Part shown: positions 46,706 to 58,897 of the stretch, one piece after another
How the letters are laid out: the number at the start of each line of letters is the position of its first letter
How positions within the stretch are numbered: position 1 is the first letter of the stretch
Translations under genes and position numbers: made by a program
Source: Floccularia luteovirens
Taxonomy: Eukaryota > Basidiomycota > Agaricomycetes > Agaricales > Squamanitaceae
Assembly: GCA_009739215.1 (NCBI GenBank)
Contig: VSJF01000008.1
Location: 1,116,001-1,180,000, forward strand
Length of the DNA stretch: 64,000 nt
Direction of reading: 5' to 3'
The notes under the pieces: model-generated
Database searches by the model: none
What the model was told of the DNA's origin: nothing
Seen by the model: the letters and a program-made list of their open reading frames with translations, nothing else

Positions 46706-47228
46706 CCTTGCAATCTATGGTGGCATGAACTTCGATGCTGAACTTTGAAAAAAACTGGACTTTTTTAACTACAATAATTATTGATCACTGACCTGTGCTA
46801 GACAGGTCAATAAAACATTCAATGTGTTAGTATAGGACACTTTTTCGTGTACACTTCCTAGAATAAGTGCAATTACCCAGATAGTTGTTTGATATGAAGT
46901 CGCTCGGATGAAAATATTTATATTGTTGGAGGGGGGTATGATACAAATTTAGGGTGACAAGTTTTGATTATTATATATCAACATACCGCTACAGGACAAC
47001 ATCATAATTTTGTATTATGTAGTATATTTTCCACAACCCCATGAGGAATCACTGAACTGGAATTAGCGTAAATTTTTTTTTTCCTCGCCCAATTTGGTCT
47101 CTGTACAAAAGTGGACTAAGTATTATACAGGATCAACCAACAGTCCAAAGGTACTAGTACAATGATAGATTGAAGATTGGCACAGTACTCATACTACAAT
47201 CAAGAATACATCATCAAAATGGAGGTAT
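46706..47228. other. intergenic, convergent 3' ends
   Basis: AT-rich spacer between the stops of GH79 (+) and La (-), with poly-T at 47072-47080 and a G-run GGAGGGGGG at about 46929. No gene seen. Confidence 0.5.
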
Positions 47229-49174
47229 CTATGACGCAACAGCAGTCGCCACAGGTTCACCATCAGTCTTAGCTTTTTTCGTCGTACTCGCGGTTTGGAG
47301 GGTTGGGGGTGCAGCTTTTCCTCGAACTCCTACGTCAGGTCCACCATCAGGTTCCACAGCACGTTTTCGTTTATCACCAGTTAGTTCTTCAGCTTTGCTC
47401 CCGTTTTCTTTCTTTTGTGACTTGTGATCGTTTCTGTTTCCGCCACCACGTCCGCCACGTCCGCGTCCTCTTCCGCCGCGCCCACCACGTCCACCACCAC
47501 GTCCACCTCGTCCCCCTCGACCGCTATCACGAGAGCTATCTTTTGGATTGAGAATTGACCGTGCTGCTGTCTGCGCCCGTTCAATTTGAAATTGTTTCTC
47601 TTCCTCCTCTACAATAATGACCGATTTAAGCTCTTGAAGTTGAGTTACTTAAGTGATGGAGGACTTACCTGTTGGAAGGGACCAGGTTACATCCTTTTTG
47701 TTGATAGTGGGTATCACTTTTTTGACAAGAGCAATATCATCTTCTGAAAGCGGTTTATGGAAACCAACGAGTCCAGAATCATCTCCTCTTGAATACTTGA
47801 TAAACGGGGGGTGGTTATCAAAGTTTTCCTTGATCGGTTCCTGCATTTCATGCACTCAATGAGGGCTGTATCCAAACTAAACCAGTGTGAATTACCTTAA
47901 TTTCCGACCATGACACATCCCCTCCACACCCATCGAATTTCAACGTTGCTCCTTTCACGAACGGGACATCTTCTTCATTCACAGCTCCATTTCCATCTTC
48001 ATCAACTTGTATCAGTATCTTCTGACCCATAAACTCCAGATAAACTTCTTTTTTAGCGTCCTCCTTATCACCATCCTTGTCCTTTTTATCTGAACCTCTC
48101 TTGCCGGATTTTGCAGCACGTTCCATTTCACGGAACGCATTGAATCCATGCGTCCGGGTCATCGTTTCCCGGCGGTGATTAGCTGCTTTTCCTGTTAGAC
48201 CTTTTTCTTTTATCTTCATTTCACAATATGCATCTCTGTTCAATTGCGGTATTCAGTAAATCAATTATGATTTGTTATGTATTATATGGCTTACTTGGTC
48301 ATAATTAGTAGTTCCTTACCCTCCCAAGTTGGTTTTGGGTCGGCTTTGAGGAAGGCCTCAACACCAGAATAATCTGCAAACTCGGCAAATACGGACCCCT
48401 GTTATGTGAGAAGTGTCGATAAACATGAGAATGTATATGGTAGAGTTAAACTAACCTTGAACTTTTTGCTCTCGTCTCGTCGCATCCTAACTGCGTTCGT
48501 CCTTCCGTACTTATCGAAGAATTCTTCAAGCTTGAGCTGCAGAGTAGAGTCTTCTTCCCCAAATCCTTTCTAGAGAAAATAAATCAATTCTCTGAATGTA
48601 TACTGTTATGATATCAAGATTACTTACAGCGTAGACACTTCTTTCAAGTTGTCCTTTCGGTTCTTGGACTTCTGTACGTCGGCGCACTTTCGTTCCGTCC
48701 TCATTAACTTCCAAAAAATCACTCAAGCGAAGGGCTTTGGGGATGCTATCTTTGCTGAGGCTGGTAGTGTACTCGCGCATTCGCTTGAATGAAGAGACAG
48801 TTTCGATCGGAACCCAGTGTTCTGGGTCTTTAGTGTGCAGAGTCCACATGAACCTAACCACAATTACTACTTGATCGTATGCAGAGTAAATCCTTCAATA
48901 ACGTACTTATCATAAGGAAGGTTCGAATCTGCGAAATAGAATTCCACTAGACGAAAAAAGGACTGAGGATCTGCATCAGAACGTTGTATAACAATTACTT
49001 ACTCTGCCTTACAACCTTCATAAGCTTATCTTTCTCCACACCATCCACCACCATCGCATCCGGATTGTCATTTGAGTCTGCTGCATTTCCTTCACTAATT
49101 TGTGGAGCTGCATTAGACTTACTGGACTCCACGGAAGCGTCGTTAACAGTGCTTGCTTTATCTTCTTCCGACAT
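47229..49174 (-). CDS. LHP1: La ribonucleoprotein (Lhp1-type)
   Basis: Binds the 3' oligo-U of nascent RNA polymerase III transcripts and protects tRNA precursors. Start ATG 49172-49174 (MSEEDKASTVNDASVESSKS). La motif: KLMKVVRQ, VEFYFADSNLPYDKFMWTLH, VPIETVSSFKRMREYT and LRLSDFLEVNEDGTKVRRR. RRM1: SVYAKGFGEEDSTLQLKLEE and FKGSVFAEFADYSGVEAFLK. A basic linker precedes a second RRM-like domain (EVYLEFMGQKILIQVDEDGN; GLVGFHKPLSEDDIALVKKV). The C-terminus is an RGG repeat (GRGGRGGRGGGRGGRGGRG) followed by a KRKRA-type basic signal and VATAVAS, with TAG 47229-47231. About seven introns. Typical full-length fungal La. Confidence 0.93.
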
Positions 49175-50799
49175 CAAGGCACGTAATAAAAAAAGAATAA
49201 AAATTGAGATGGTCCAAAGCAGAATACGAGGGCTGTCGATATTTTAGCGCAAGGAAATGTGTATTTTTTTGGGTCGAGTGCTCTCGATGCCCTGTTTTTT
49301 GATCGCAATCTGCCAAGTTGATAAAAACAGTGTTTGTTGTAGGGTTAAGGTTTTCTGTATATGGGATCCTGCTTGGATAAGATTTGGTACTGGTTGTACA
49401 TATTTGGCTGGAAGCTCTTGCACAAATCATTATAAGCCCTTATGTTACTTTTCTCAGTCACAATAATTTCTTGGCCAGTCTTGGTTTAACCTCAGTGGGT
49501 CAATTCAATTGCTTGTACAGAGCAGCGGCGCTGAAATGGAAGCGACTTGTTATCATACCTGAGGTGTCGATTTACTGAGGGTGTCAGCGAAGGCTAGTTG
49601 ACCCGCATTTTAACTTTCGTGGGCGCCCGTAACTCCATAGAAATGAGCTAAAAGGGCTTGGATTTGTGAATCCGTGGGATTATTCCAGTGCTGTCTGACA
49701 AAAACAATGCTCGACTTTTTTTTCCTTACGGCGGATCCAATCAAGATCAAGGGTTGCAACAAATGTGTTATTTTTATTTCCGTGAGGTAAGATAGCAACC
49801 AATGCATCATATGTTGTGCTCAAAGTTATCTCACAAATGCTTGAGGGGAGGTGTGTGATGGCGAGTCCTGCAAACATGGATCATCAGTTTCAGGAATGAC
49901 GGACGTTTATTGACAGTACACCAAAGGATTGTTTGCTTGAGCACCATGGTAACCATTACCATACACAGACAATGGGGATGATCCAGCGACGTCGGCCTCA
50001 AAGGCCTAAAATCCCACATCTTGCAGCTCTGCACCGCAGAGGTTGCGCACTCGAAGCAGATAGCTTACGATGAATTCAAAACAAAGTACCCGACAATGCA
50101 ACATCAAACGGTTGATATGATGACATTGATTGATCGGAATTTGACACTTTATTCCCACGCAATAATTCAAGGTTTGAAACTTCTTTTTAAAAATAATTTC
50201 TATGAAAATTTGAACATCGCGGACGTGGAAAGATAACTGAGAGAATGAATCACCGCCCAAGACTGCCAAGCAGTAGTGCAAAATATTTGGTCCCAATGAT
50301 GCCTGTAACTACACACATAATAACCTGCTAAGCGTGCGGCGCAAAGTTATTGCCATTGCTAAGCGCTAATCCTCTGGTATGAATAATCGTAGGATAAAAG
50401 CTTGAAATCGAATTCGCTATTTTCATTTCCTCTTTTTTTTTGTACGACTGATCATCATTATTTTCTCTCAAAATAATCTAATCTAGGGACACGTTTCAAT
50501 ACTTTCTTACTGACAATCACTCCGATCACCCTGCAAATAGCCCCTGGTCGCCGCCTGCCGCCCGCAGAACGCCCAACGGGTACATTTAAACTCCTTATTG
50601 ATAACAAGCTCATGTTCATTTTCGCATTTTAGTCCATCTTGGTGGCGTATCACCTCTCTCCCTCCTTTTCGCTCGTCACCCCCTTCGTTTTTCGCCACCA
50701 ACGCGAGGTTCTTGCCCCTTCCCGGGGTACCCCACACTCCTTCATAAACTAAACAAGGCGATCTGCCACAGACCACATTCTTTATTGTTGTAATTTTCG
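49175..50799. other. intergenic, about 1.6 kb without a confirmed gene
   Basis: Upstream regions of La (-) and the GH71 gene (+). Minus-strand frames at 49610-49877 (HLPSSICEITLSTTYDALVA) and a plus-strand frame at 50021-50236 (VAHSKQIAYDEFKTKYPTMQ) look mildly coding, but have no start, splice partner or family. From 50400 on the DNA is pyrimidine-rich, fitting the GH71 promoter and leader. Confidence 0.4.
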
Positions 50800-53700
50800 A
50801 TGCATTTTATTCGCATTTTCTCAGCTTTTCTTCTTATTGTCTTCGCTGCGCCTACCGAGGCTCGCAATTCGCATCGCGCTCTTTCGTCTGGTATTCATTA
50901 CAAACATAAGCGATCTCTTCTCGCCCATCAAAACAGGACTGCGCACCCGGGAGATGATCCTGCTGAACTGCAGAAAAGAGACGGAACAAAATATGTTTTT
51001 ATGCACCATGTAAGTACTGTCCGGTCACTTGACGCGACTCTTCACTGATATCTTGTCTCCGCGGTCCCAAAGATTGTTGGAAGTAAGTTCTTGTTATTCA
51101 ATTCAAATGATGGGACATGTTACTAACGATTCTCTTGCAGACACGTACGATTATATGCTATATATCTCATACTTCAACCAACTCACAAGTTACTTGCAGG
51201 TATCCTTACACGCAGGGAGACTGGGCTGACGACATACAACAGATACAAGCAAAGGGAGTGTAAGTCACCAACGCCTCGGATTAACCTCGTATACACTAAA
51301 AGTGACTTCTAGTGACGCGCTGGCACTCAATATTGGTGGAGATGCATGGCAGCGGAACCAAATTGCGTCAGCATACGCCGCGGCGGCGGCGCTTGGAACA
51401 GGATTCAAGCTTTTCATTTCCTTCGACTTGACCGAAATGGGCTGTGACGTCAACGACCTCATTGGACGTGTTAATCAATTTGCAAATCATCCTAGCCAAT
51501 TTAAAGTCAACGGTAAACCAATGATCTCCAGTTATGCTGGTGATTGCCTGGGTCCCGGCGGATGGGCTTACCTCAAGGGGCAGACTAATGGGTATCTTAT
51601 GCCATTTATATGGGGACTTGAAGGTCAGTTCAACAACTGGCCAGCCTTGGATAGTTGGTATTGGTATGTGGTCTTCTGCTCTATATTTCCACTAGCTCAT
51701 GTTGCTACTATTTTCTTAATAGTTGGGGATGCGCATGGCCACAGGGAAACTTTGAGAAGACCGTGAGTTGACGTTTTATCCAAATACAACGAGCAATGTG
51801 TTGACGATTTTACAGTCGGCTGATGATAACTACTGTGAGTGATTGATATTATTAATCATGTCATTTCTATAAATTTTATGGATAGATATCGACCAGCTCG
51901 GTAACAAATATGCCACCACGATCAGCGGCTGGATATAGTATGGTTCCATTTTTTCTTATTTGTATCTCAGCATTAACATCCTTATAGTACCCATTTCTCC
52001 TACAAAAACTGGCTCTTGCGCAGTGACAACTGGTTGATTAATTCTCGCTGGGAACAACTTGTGGCAATGCGTGATCAGTTGACTTTTGTTGAGATGGTTA
52101 CTTGGTACATATCCATACGATCTTACATGCAAAAAAACTGAATTACATTCCAGGAACGATTACGGAGAGTCAGATTAGTGAGTTTTCTTTATAACACATT
52201 TTAGTTTATTTTTTTCTCATTATATATTCCTAGCTTTGGACCCTTTAAGGGTGCCCAACCTTCTGGTACGACCTGGGCCACAGGCTTCCCTCACACTGCC
52301 TGGTTCGACATGTCGCAATATTACATTACTGCATTTAAAACGGGATCATATCCGGCTATTACGGTCCGTTTCCTTTTCCTGTTATTTTTAGCTTTCATCT
52401 GAAACCTTTAGAGTAGAAAGACGTCATTTACTTCTGGGCTCGTCCTCATCCTGCTGCAGCTACCGCTTCAGCAGATAGTCTTGGCCGGCCTAGTAACTCA
52501 GATTGGACACAAGATTTCCTTTGGGCAGCAGTTTTTGCAACTTCAACGTCCTACCGTGACACTGAAGTGTGGCAGCTCCTCCCAGACATTTAATAACGTG
52601 CAACCTGGGGTTACTAAACTGAAAATTCCCCTTGCAGCTGGAAAAATAACTGTGACAATGGTTAAAAATGGACAAACCGTCATCAATACAACCCCAGACG
52701 ACTATACATTTGTGCTTAATCCTCAAACTTGTGAGTTCCTGATGGCATGGACACTGATAATAAATTCTAATCACTTATCCCAAGATAACTACAACGCCTA
52801 TGTAGGCTCCGCAAGTAGCTATCCAAATTACATTATACCAGTTATTTATGTTTCTTACTTTGTCTCGTTTAGCGGCAAATGGCTCTCCCCCGACAACCCC
52901 AACTACACCAACCACATCAACAGCACCAACAACAACACCAATAGCAACGCCAACAAACTCCCCATCAACACCCAGTGGTTCTGGTAATTGGAACTATGTC
53001 GGCTGTTTCCCAGACACTACCTCTTCCCGCACTTTGGGTGGTGGTATATCAAATTCTGATGCTGGACAAACAGTCAGCAAGTGCCAAGCGACATGTAGTG
53101 CTGGAGGCTACGTGTATTCTGGTGTCGAGTATGGCAAAGAGTGCTACTGCTCTAATGCCATCCTTGCCGGAGTCACTGCGAAAGCAGATAATGAGTGCAA
53201 CATGGCTTGCGCAGGAAAAGGTAAATATCTTGCATGTGTCATGTCTTCATCACCTTCCTAAATATCATTACACAGCTGACGACAAATGTGGGGGAGGCAA
53301 TCGCGTTTCTATATATACTACTAAATCTATACCACCAACATCAGCCAAGTGCTACATTCTCTTACTATGGATGCGTCGCCGAAGGCACGACAGGATCGCG
53401 CCGTGCGCTGACGGGTGCTTCATTTTCTCGATCTGATATGACTCCTCAAGTATGCCAATCACTTTGTTCCGGTTATCAATACTTTGGCGTCGAGTATGGG
53501 TACGTGCTTATACACTACTTCACATATTCTTCTACTCACAAGAATCGGATTTTGTAGGTCCGAATGTATGTATTTCTTTTATTTGCTTTACAGATGCGGA
53601 TGCTGATTTGTTTTTCAGGCTACTGCGGCAATACTCTAACGAATAATGGAGCCACTGGTGCCCTCATTGACAACAGCAGGTGTAGCTCAAATTGTGCTGG

Positions 53701-54190
53701 AGATGCTTCTAAGAAGTGTGGAGGGGGCTGGATTTTGTCCGTTTATTCCAAGTCTGCATCAAATGTAATGTTCCTGGTTTTATCCATTTTTTGCTTTACT
53801 AATCTGCAACATTCCTCTTTACAGACCCAATGGAAAAGTGCTGGATGCTACATAGATGGCGATAATCGCATGTTACGTGGATCAATTACCTCACAAGCAG
53901 GTATGACAACGGATAAGTGCACTGGAATATGCTCTTCACAAGGTTACAAAATTGCTGCGACTGAGCATGGCAAACAATGTTACTGTGGATCTCAAATTAT
54001 AAAAACTGGAACTATTGGCACTCCCACAGCTGCAAATCAATGTAACATGCCATGTGATGGTCAGTTGTATTGCGTGTTCATTCTATTATGATCCCTATTT
54101 AAATTTTTTCGTTACATAGGCAATGCATCCCAGATTTGCGGAGCTGGCTGGCGTGCAAGTGTATACACAGCACCTGGTACCACACTTTGA
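50800..54190 (+). CDS. GH71 alpha-1,3-glucanase with three WSC domains
   Basis: Secreted endo-acting alpha-1,3-glucanase (mutanase) acting on fungal wall glucan. Start ATG 50800; signal peptide MHFIRIFSAFLLIVFAAPTE. The GH71 barrel includes GVDALALNIGGDAWQRNQIA, FKLFISFDLTEMGCD, MISSYAGDCLGPGGWAYLKG, YLMPFIWGLEGQFNNWPALD, CWGCAWPQGN, ISGWIYTHFSYKNWLLRSDN, FVEMVTWNDYGESDYFGP and DVIYFWARPHPAAATASADS. A Pro/Thr linker (TTPTTPTTSTAPTTTPIATP) leads to WSC1 (YVGCFPDTTSSRTLGGG), WSC2 (YYGCVAEGTTGSRRALTGAS) and WSC3 (SAGCYIDGDNRMLRGSITSQ), with TGA 54188-54190. Between WSC1 and WSC2 the frame changes by +1 near 53340-53352. A 40-nt intron (53307-53346) would also reconcile it, but would cost WSC1 its last strand. 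Next to a convergent sugar transporter. Confidence 0.88.
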
Positions 54191-54511
54191 TTAGGAGATA
54201 AAGTTATAGCATTACCGCCTTTCATTCAGTGAATGTATTGGCTTCCTAACCTTCCTTGTTGACAAACAATCAACCATTTTTCTTTATTTCGACAATGTGG
54301 AACCCCTGTTTTCGTCTTGGAGACTCTTTTTGTCCCGCATGTTTGATTTGTATGTAGAATGTTTTATGCTATGCTATGCCATACTTTCCCAACCTTGTTT
54401 TTCTTTTGTAAAGAATTCTTATTTCCAGATTTCGTGATATTGTGCTTGTAACAATACAGCGACTCATACCCCCGTTAATACATTTACTTGACCAGATTTA
54501 AAAATAGGTCA

Positions 54512-56837
54512 CTACATAGTTTCCTCTGGATAGATTATACTTGGAGAATCACTGGTATTTTCCCGCTTACTCTCAATCTCCACCTGTTCGGTTCTCAAGT
54601 TCTGCTCTTTCAGCATCTTGAAATGTTTCTCCTCTTCCCAGACCCAGGGGCTTGAGCTCGCAAACAGCAGATCCATCTCCTCAAGTGTACGATTGGCAGT
54701 TCTAAGCCAAAAAGGCCGTATCAGTCACGTTCTGGAGAGAGGAAAGAAAAATACACACTCTGGATACAGTGCCCAAACTAATGGGATGCACAAAAAGTTA
54801 ACAGCGCCAAAGATATGCAGTGTGCTGCGATACATCTCGATCAGTGAATGGTTAACATTGATATGGGGGCAAAAATTAACACACTTCTCCCCAATCTTGG
54901 AAAACATAACGGGGTTAAGAAGCGTCAACCAGCCATTTCCAATACTCCATCCAACCACACCCCATGCATTCCCTTTAGCCCGAATTACAAGTGGGAAGGT
55001 CTGTCAAACGATATTTCTGTTCTGAATATCGGTTCTATTCAGCACCATGTAAAAACGTACTTCTGTAGGGTATACCCATGGAATAGTTAACCAGGTTGCA
55101 CCAAAAATTGCAGTGTATGTGAATATGAAAGCTGCCGCTGTGCCACCGTAGGCTGCGGCATGTTCTGGATGATCTTTAAGGAGACGGGAAAATGCTCCTG
55201 CAAGGATCTTGGAAATTCTCAATCTTTTCCTACACAAGTGCCTGATTTTGATGTTGGGCTTACCAGCGAAACTCCTTGGCCGACAGCTCCCCACCAAAGC
55301 CCAACGCGACGACCCCATCGATCAATGGTAACAACAGCTAGACCTGTTGCTATCATATACGTAATCTGTTCAGAGAAAGTGAACATCAAGCCAATAGTAA
55401 TAATTGCATGATTTACATTGTTTAACCCTGAAAGCCATTGAGATTTCCTCGCGCCGTAACCTGCTCCAGCAAAGATGGTCGGAGCATAAACGGTAATAGC
55501 AGCAATTCCGACCCATCTACAGATCCAAGAGATGAGATGGTAAGATGAAAGAAATAGAAATGGACGACGGACTCTTGTAAGATTTGTAACCAAATAGATA
55601 GTTGAACACGGCGAGCGACATGTAAGTTACCCGAACCTATTATCAATTTTATGGTTAGTGAAGAAGTGTATAATAGATGTTAAAAGTGTACCAATTCCCC
55701 AGAACATATTCCAATAGCTATTCATCTTTGAATGTTCTTTCTCAAGCCTTACGATATCTACAATGGAGTCATACTCCAGATTCGCGACTGAATTTCCATC
55801 ATCCCCTTTCTCATCAGAACCAGGGATGTCAGTTGACCGCAACCTCCTGAGAATGTCTCTCGCTTCTGACAGCCTACCTGCTTTGACAAGCCAACGTGGC
55901 GATTCGGGCATCCAGAGAAGGGTTATCTACGAGAAAAAATATTTAGGTTGCGTTAGCAACATTGTCATAAAAATTTCACGTCAGATTGATTTACCATAAA
56001 TATTATAACGGGTATGATCTGGAAAGCAATCGGGAACCTCCATCGTATCTGGGATCTTCCGTCACCGATAAAACCAAGCCCGAATTCAAGCCAGTACGCG
56101 ACCACAACCCCAAAGATATTGAGGGTGAACTCAAAGGCGATAAAGGCGCCTGATAAAAAAAACATTAGCATATATTACGAGAAGTAGAATTTTTGTTCAC
56201 CTCTAGATGTATGCGTTGCTACCTCCGCACTCCAAACAGGTACGACTGCATTAAGATGACCGGTACCTATTCCATTTATGATACGCGCACATAGCATCCT
56301 GAGATTGTAAAACATTAGTATTGGTCAATGTCCATCTGCGGTCAATTTCCGTACCAGGGTAAATTCTGGGCACTACATTGCAGAGCTGCTCCTAAAACTA
56401 CCCATAGACCGCCTAATTGCATGGTCCTCAGCCTTCCAAGTTTGTCACCAATGACTCCTCCCATGAGACAACCAAGTAGCGTCCCGAAGTAGTAAACTGT
56501 AGTATAATTAAACTATCAATCAGAAGCTGAAGATTAATTTCGAAACACTCAACGTACTGCTGACGATTCCGCCTTGACGAGTTGGTTCGGTGATGGTGAC
56601 GACATAACCCTCCGAAGCGCCCTTGAATGTAGAGAAGCCGAGTTTCATAGTTTTAACATAATCCGGGGAAGTGTTGACCCCTCCCATCATTCCTTGGTCA
56701 TATCCAAAGCTACCGTGCAAGTGCTATCGTCAATCACACTCCAATCGGTGATAATAATAACTCGCTCACAAGAAGATTGCCAATCCGGCGACTGCATTGA
56801 TTGTGTAAATAAGTTTTTGGCCAGATAACTTAGCCAT
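54512..56837 (-). CDS. MFS sugar transporter
   Basis: Twelve-helix monosaccharide/H+ symporter of the fungal sugar porter family. Start ATG 56835-56837 (MAKLSGQKLIYTINAVAGLA). Signature blocks: FGYDQGMMGGVNTSPDYVKT, GDKLGRLRTMQLGG, MLCARIINGIGTGHLNAVVP, PVWSAEVATHTSRGAFIAFE, MPESPRWLVKAGRLSEARDI, FAGAGYGARKSQWLSGLNNV, TIDRWGRRVGLWWGAVGQGV, TWLTIPWVYPTEVFPLVIRA and NFLCIPLVWALYPETANRTL. The cytosolic tail ends SPSIIYPEETM, with TAG 54512-54514. About nine introns; one donor is GTCCGT. All diagnostic motifs (GRR, PESPR, PETxxxxLEE) are present, so it looks functional. Substrate not determined. Convergent with the GH71 gene, which could supply glucose. Confidence 0.9.
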
Positions 56838-57619
56838 CTGACTTCGTAGTTGGAGTGGGTTAAAGTTCTAAGTGACAAATGCGCATCCAAATGGCAGACT
56901 AACGCCTTATTTATGGGCCACCGAAAAATGTGAGCTTGTGGTAGATCGGAGGTGGTGATGACTCTGATCTGCATGACGGGCCTACGATATGCCTTCACCC
57001 ATGTGGTCTTGTACCTTCCTGTTTCTCATGACCGGCCGTCATCAAAGTTCTAAACTTGCTTGCCGAACTACAGGCGAAGGAGCGGACCGCGTACATGCAA
57101 GATCAAGTGGTACCATAGGGGGTGTTTGGTCCGAAGTGATGACGAAAAAAACTAAAAATAGTAGTAGTAAATATGGTTCCATGCATCACCTACAACCCCA
57201 ACATTGATGTCGTTGGAAGCACTACCCATTCAGAAAGCCTGAACTGTTACCAAGGATTAGCATCGATACGACTAAACAAATGCTCACCTGCTTTTGTGTA
57301 GGCATAGCACGCAAAGAGTGATGATTCTTCGGGCCATCAGCTGCCCTACCGTATCTTAATGGTGGTGGAGCTGCATCTTGGAGTATTGTTCCTAGATGGA
57401 GAAACATAAGTTATTTCAAATAAGCATGCAGTTCCATTTCTATACAGCAGAAAGGCTCATGATGGAAACAAAAATATTAGTTTCTGCATCTACTAAGTAA
57501 ATGAAGTGCGTTCAAGCCGCGAAAATCTTATCTGAAGGGTTGAATCACATCATATGTTATATGTAATGTCATTCTTACATGCTGTCGTATACTGTTCTTG
57601 ATATAAAATATCATGACAT
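56838..57619. other. intergenic
   Basis: Between the transporter start (-) and the stop of the next minus-strand gene. A minus-strand run at 57222-57407 reads APPPLRYGRAADGPKNHH, similar in style to unstructured transporter N-termini. It could be an alternative first exon of the sugar transporter, but I could not join it to the ATG at 56837. Confidence 0.4.
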
Positions 57620-58897
57620 TTACCGTTCATATGGTCGTAAAATCGGCTTGAGCAGCCACAACCCAGTCAGCATCAAAATGATAAGAGGATTTGCCAATAG
57701 TGAGGTAGCCGCATTTGACTGTGCTCCAGTGGATGTCGGACCCGAGTTGCCTGTAGCCGAAGGTGCTTGTCCCGAAGTCACGAACGGGGACGTCCCATTG
57801 GCAAGGTCCCGTACAGCATATACAGAAGGTACAGTTACAACAATACTATCAAGATCTGCCACGTCATTGTTTTAGTGGCAGGACCACACCTTGGAAAGAT
57901 ATAACCACCCACCAAAGAAAGAGTTGTTGACTCCAGCCAAATTCTCTATTCTGAGTGTATGCACTGGAATCGTTCAAGTTATGTGCAAGATATTGTAGTG
58001 TTGGCTTTTGTTGTTCACATGTCATAGCCGAATGCACCACCACACCCAGAAATGCCGCTGTAGACTTGGATTGGCTGATTATCAAGACTGACGCTGTATA
58101 ATCCATGATCATTCTTTTTATCTCCAAACATATATATCGCTGATCCTGTAAGAACGTTGCCAAGTTTAGAATCATGGATAACTTTAGAGCCTTTTGCTTA
58201 CCATTGAATGAAAGCGTGACTGAAGCCTTATCCTTATCGGTGAAAGTTGACCCGCCACCACTGAAATCTGGGGAGGTATTATTCCCCCATTCACCCTCGA
58301 ATGTGAGGGCGGGATTGTTCTCCTCGTAAGTGACGTTTGATACAGTCGCTCTTTGAGTATCCTTAGTGGATTCACAACATGAAAAAGGTGTAATAATGCT
58401 CACCCTTCTGGTGCTACTTGAATAGTAAACAGAAGATAGTCAAACAACAAAGTGTTTCCCCCGCTTCCACTCTGAGCCCCGAGGTTACGAAGGACCAAGT
58501 TGTGGTTGGCATATGTAAGATTATTTGCACCGAACAAGAGAAATGGGGTTGACGCATTGGTGGCTGCGAAAGCACTGTATGTGGAAGAGAATGTGTCGAT
58601 TTTTACTTCATAGGAGCCATAATTAGGACCAGAATAGCCATATATGTATAAGGCAGGGCCTAAATGCTATGAGATTGTAGCCAATGTTCCAAGGTTATAC
58701 GTACCAGTGAAATTTATGCTAAGCGAGGCATTCTGAATGTCAGTTTTGTGGTATGTTCCCATCAACCAAGGCGAGCCCGTTGCATTGAAAGTTGAGCTGG
58801 AAGGATCAGGGGTGTCCCAGACAGATTGATCAGCAAACGATAAAATACTGTCGAAATCGTCAACGGTGACGTTCACGTTGACAGCCTTTGAGTCCAT
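57620..58897 (-). CDS. agaricomycete-type single-pass surface protein (beta-sandwich pair + C-terminal TM), two frame breaks
   Basis: Start ATG 58895-58897 (MDSKAVNVNVTVDDFDSILS). Blocks: FADQSVWDTPDPSSSTF, ALYIYGYSGPNYGSYEVKID, LVLRNLGAQSGSGGNTLLFD, YLLFTIQVAPEG, VSNVTYEENNPALTFEGEWG, AIYMFGDKKNDHGLYSVSLD and VYSGISGCGGAFG. The sequence then needs a +1 shift to continue TCEQQKPTLQYLAHNLNDSS, and another +1 to continue HTLRIENLAGVNNSFFDLDS. The end is IVVTVPSVYAVRD, a Thr/Ser linker, and a membrane segment NPLIILMLTGLWLLKPIL, with TAA 57620-57622. Read literally, translation stops at TGA 58015-58017 and the anchor is lost. A two-domain lectin-like layout with a C-terminal anchor is common in mushrooms; its ligand is unknown. 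No N-terminal signal peptide was seen in this start exon, so an upstream exon may be missing. Confidence 0.65.

Noticed and set aside
47450..47530. GC-rich CCACGTCCACCTCG-type tandem repeat
   Set aside because: It is the coding DNA of the RGG tail of the La protein read on the other strand, not an independent repeat.
22910..58030. Programmed +1 ribosomal frameshifting as a shared mechanism
   Set aside because: The break sites share no slippery codon, stop context or downstream structure; sequence error or gene decay is simpler.
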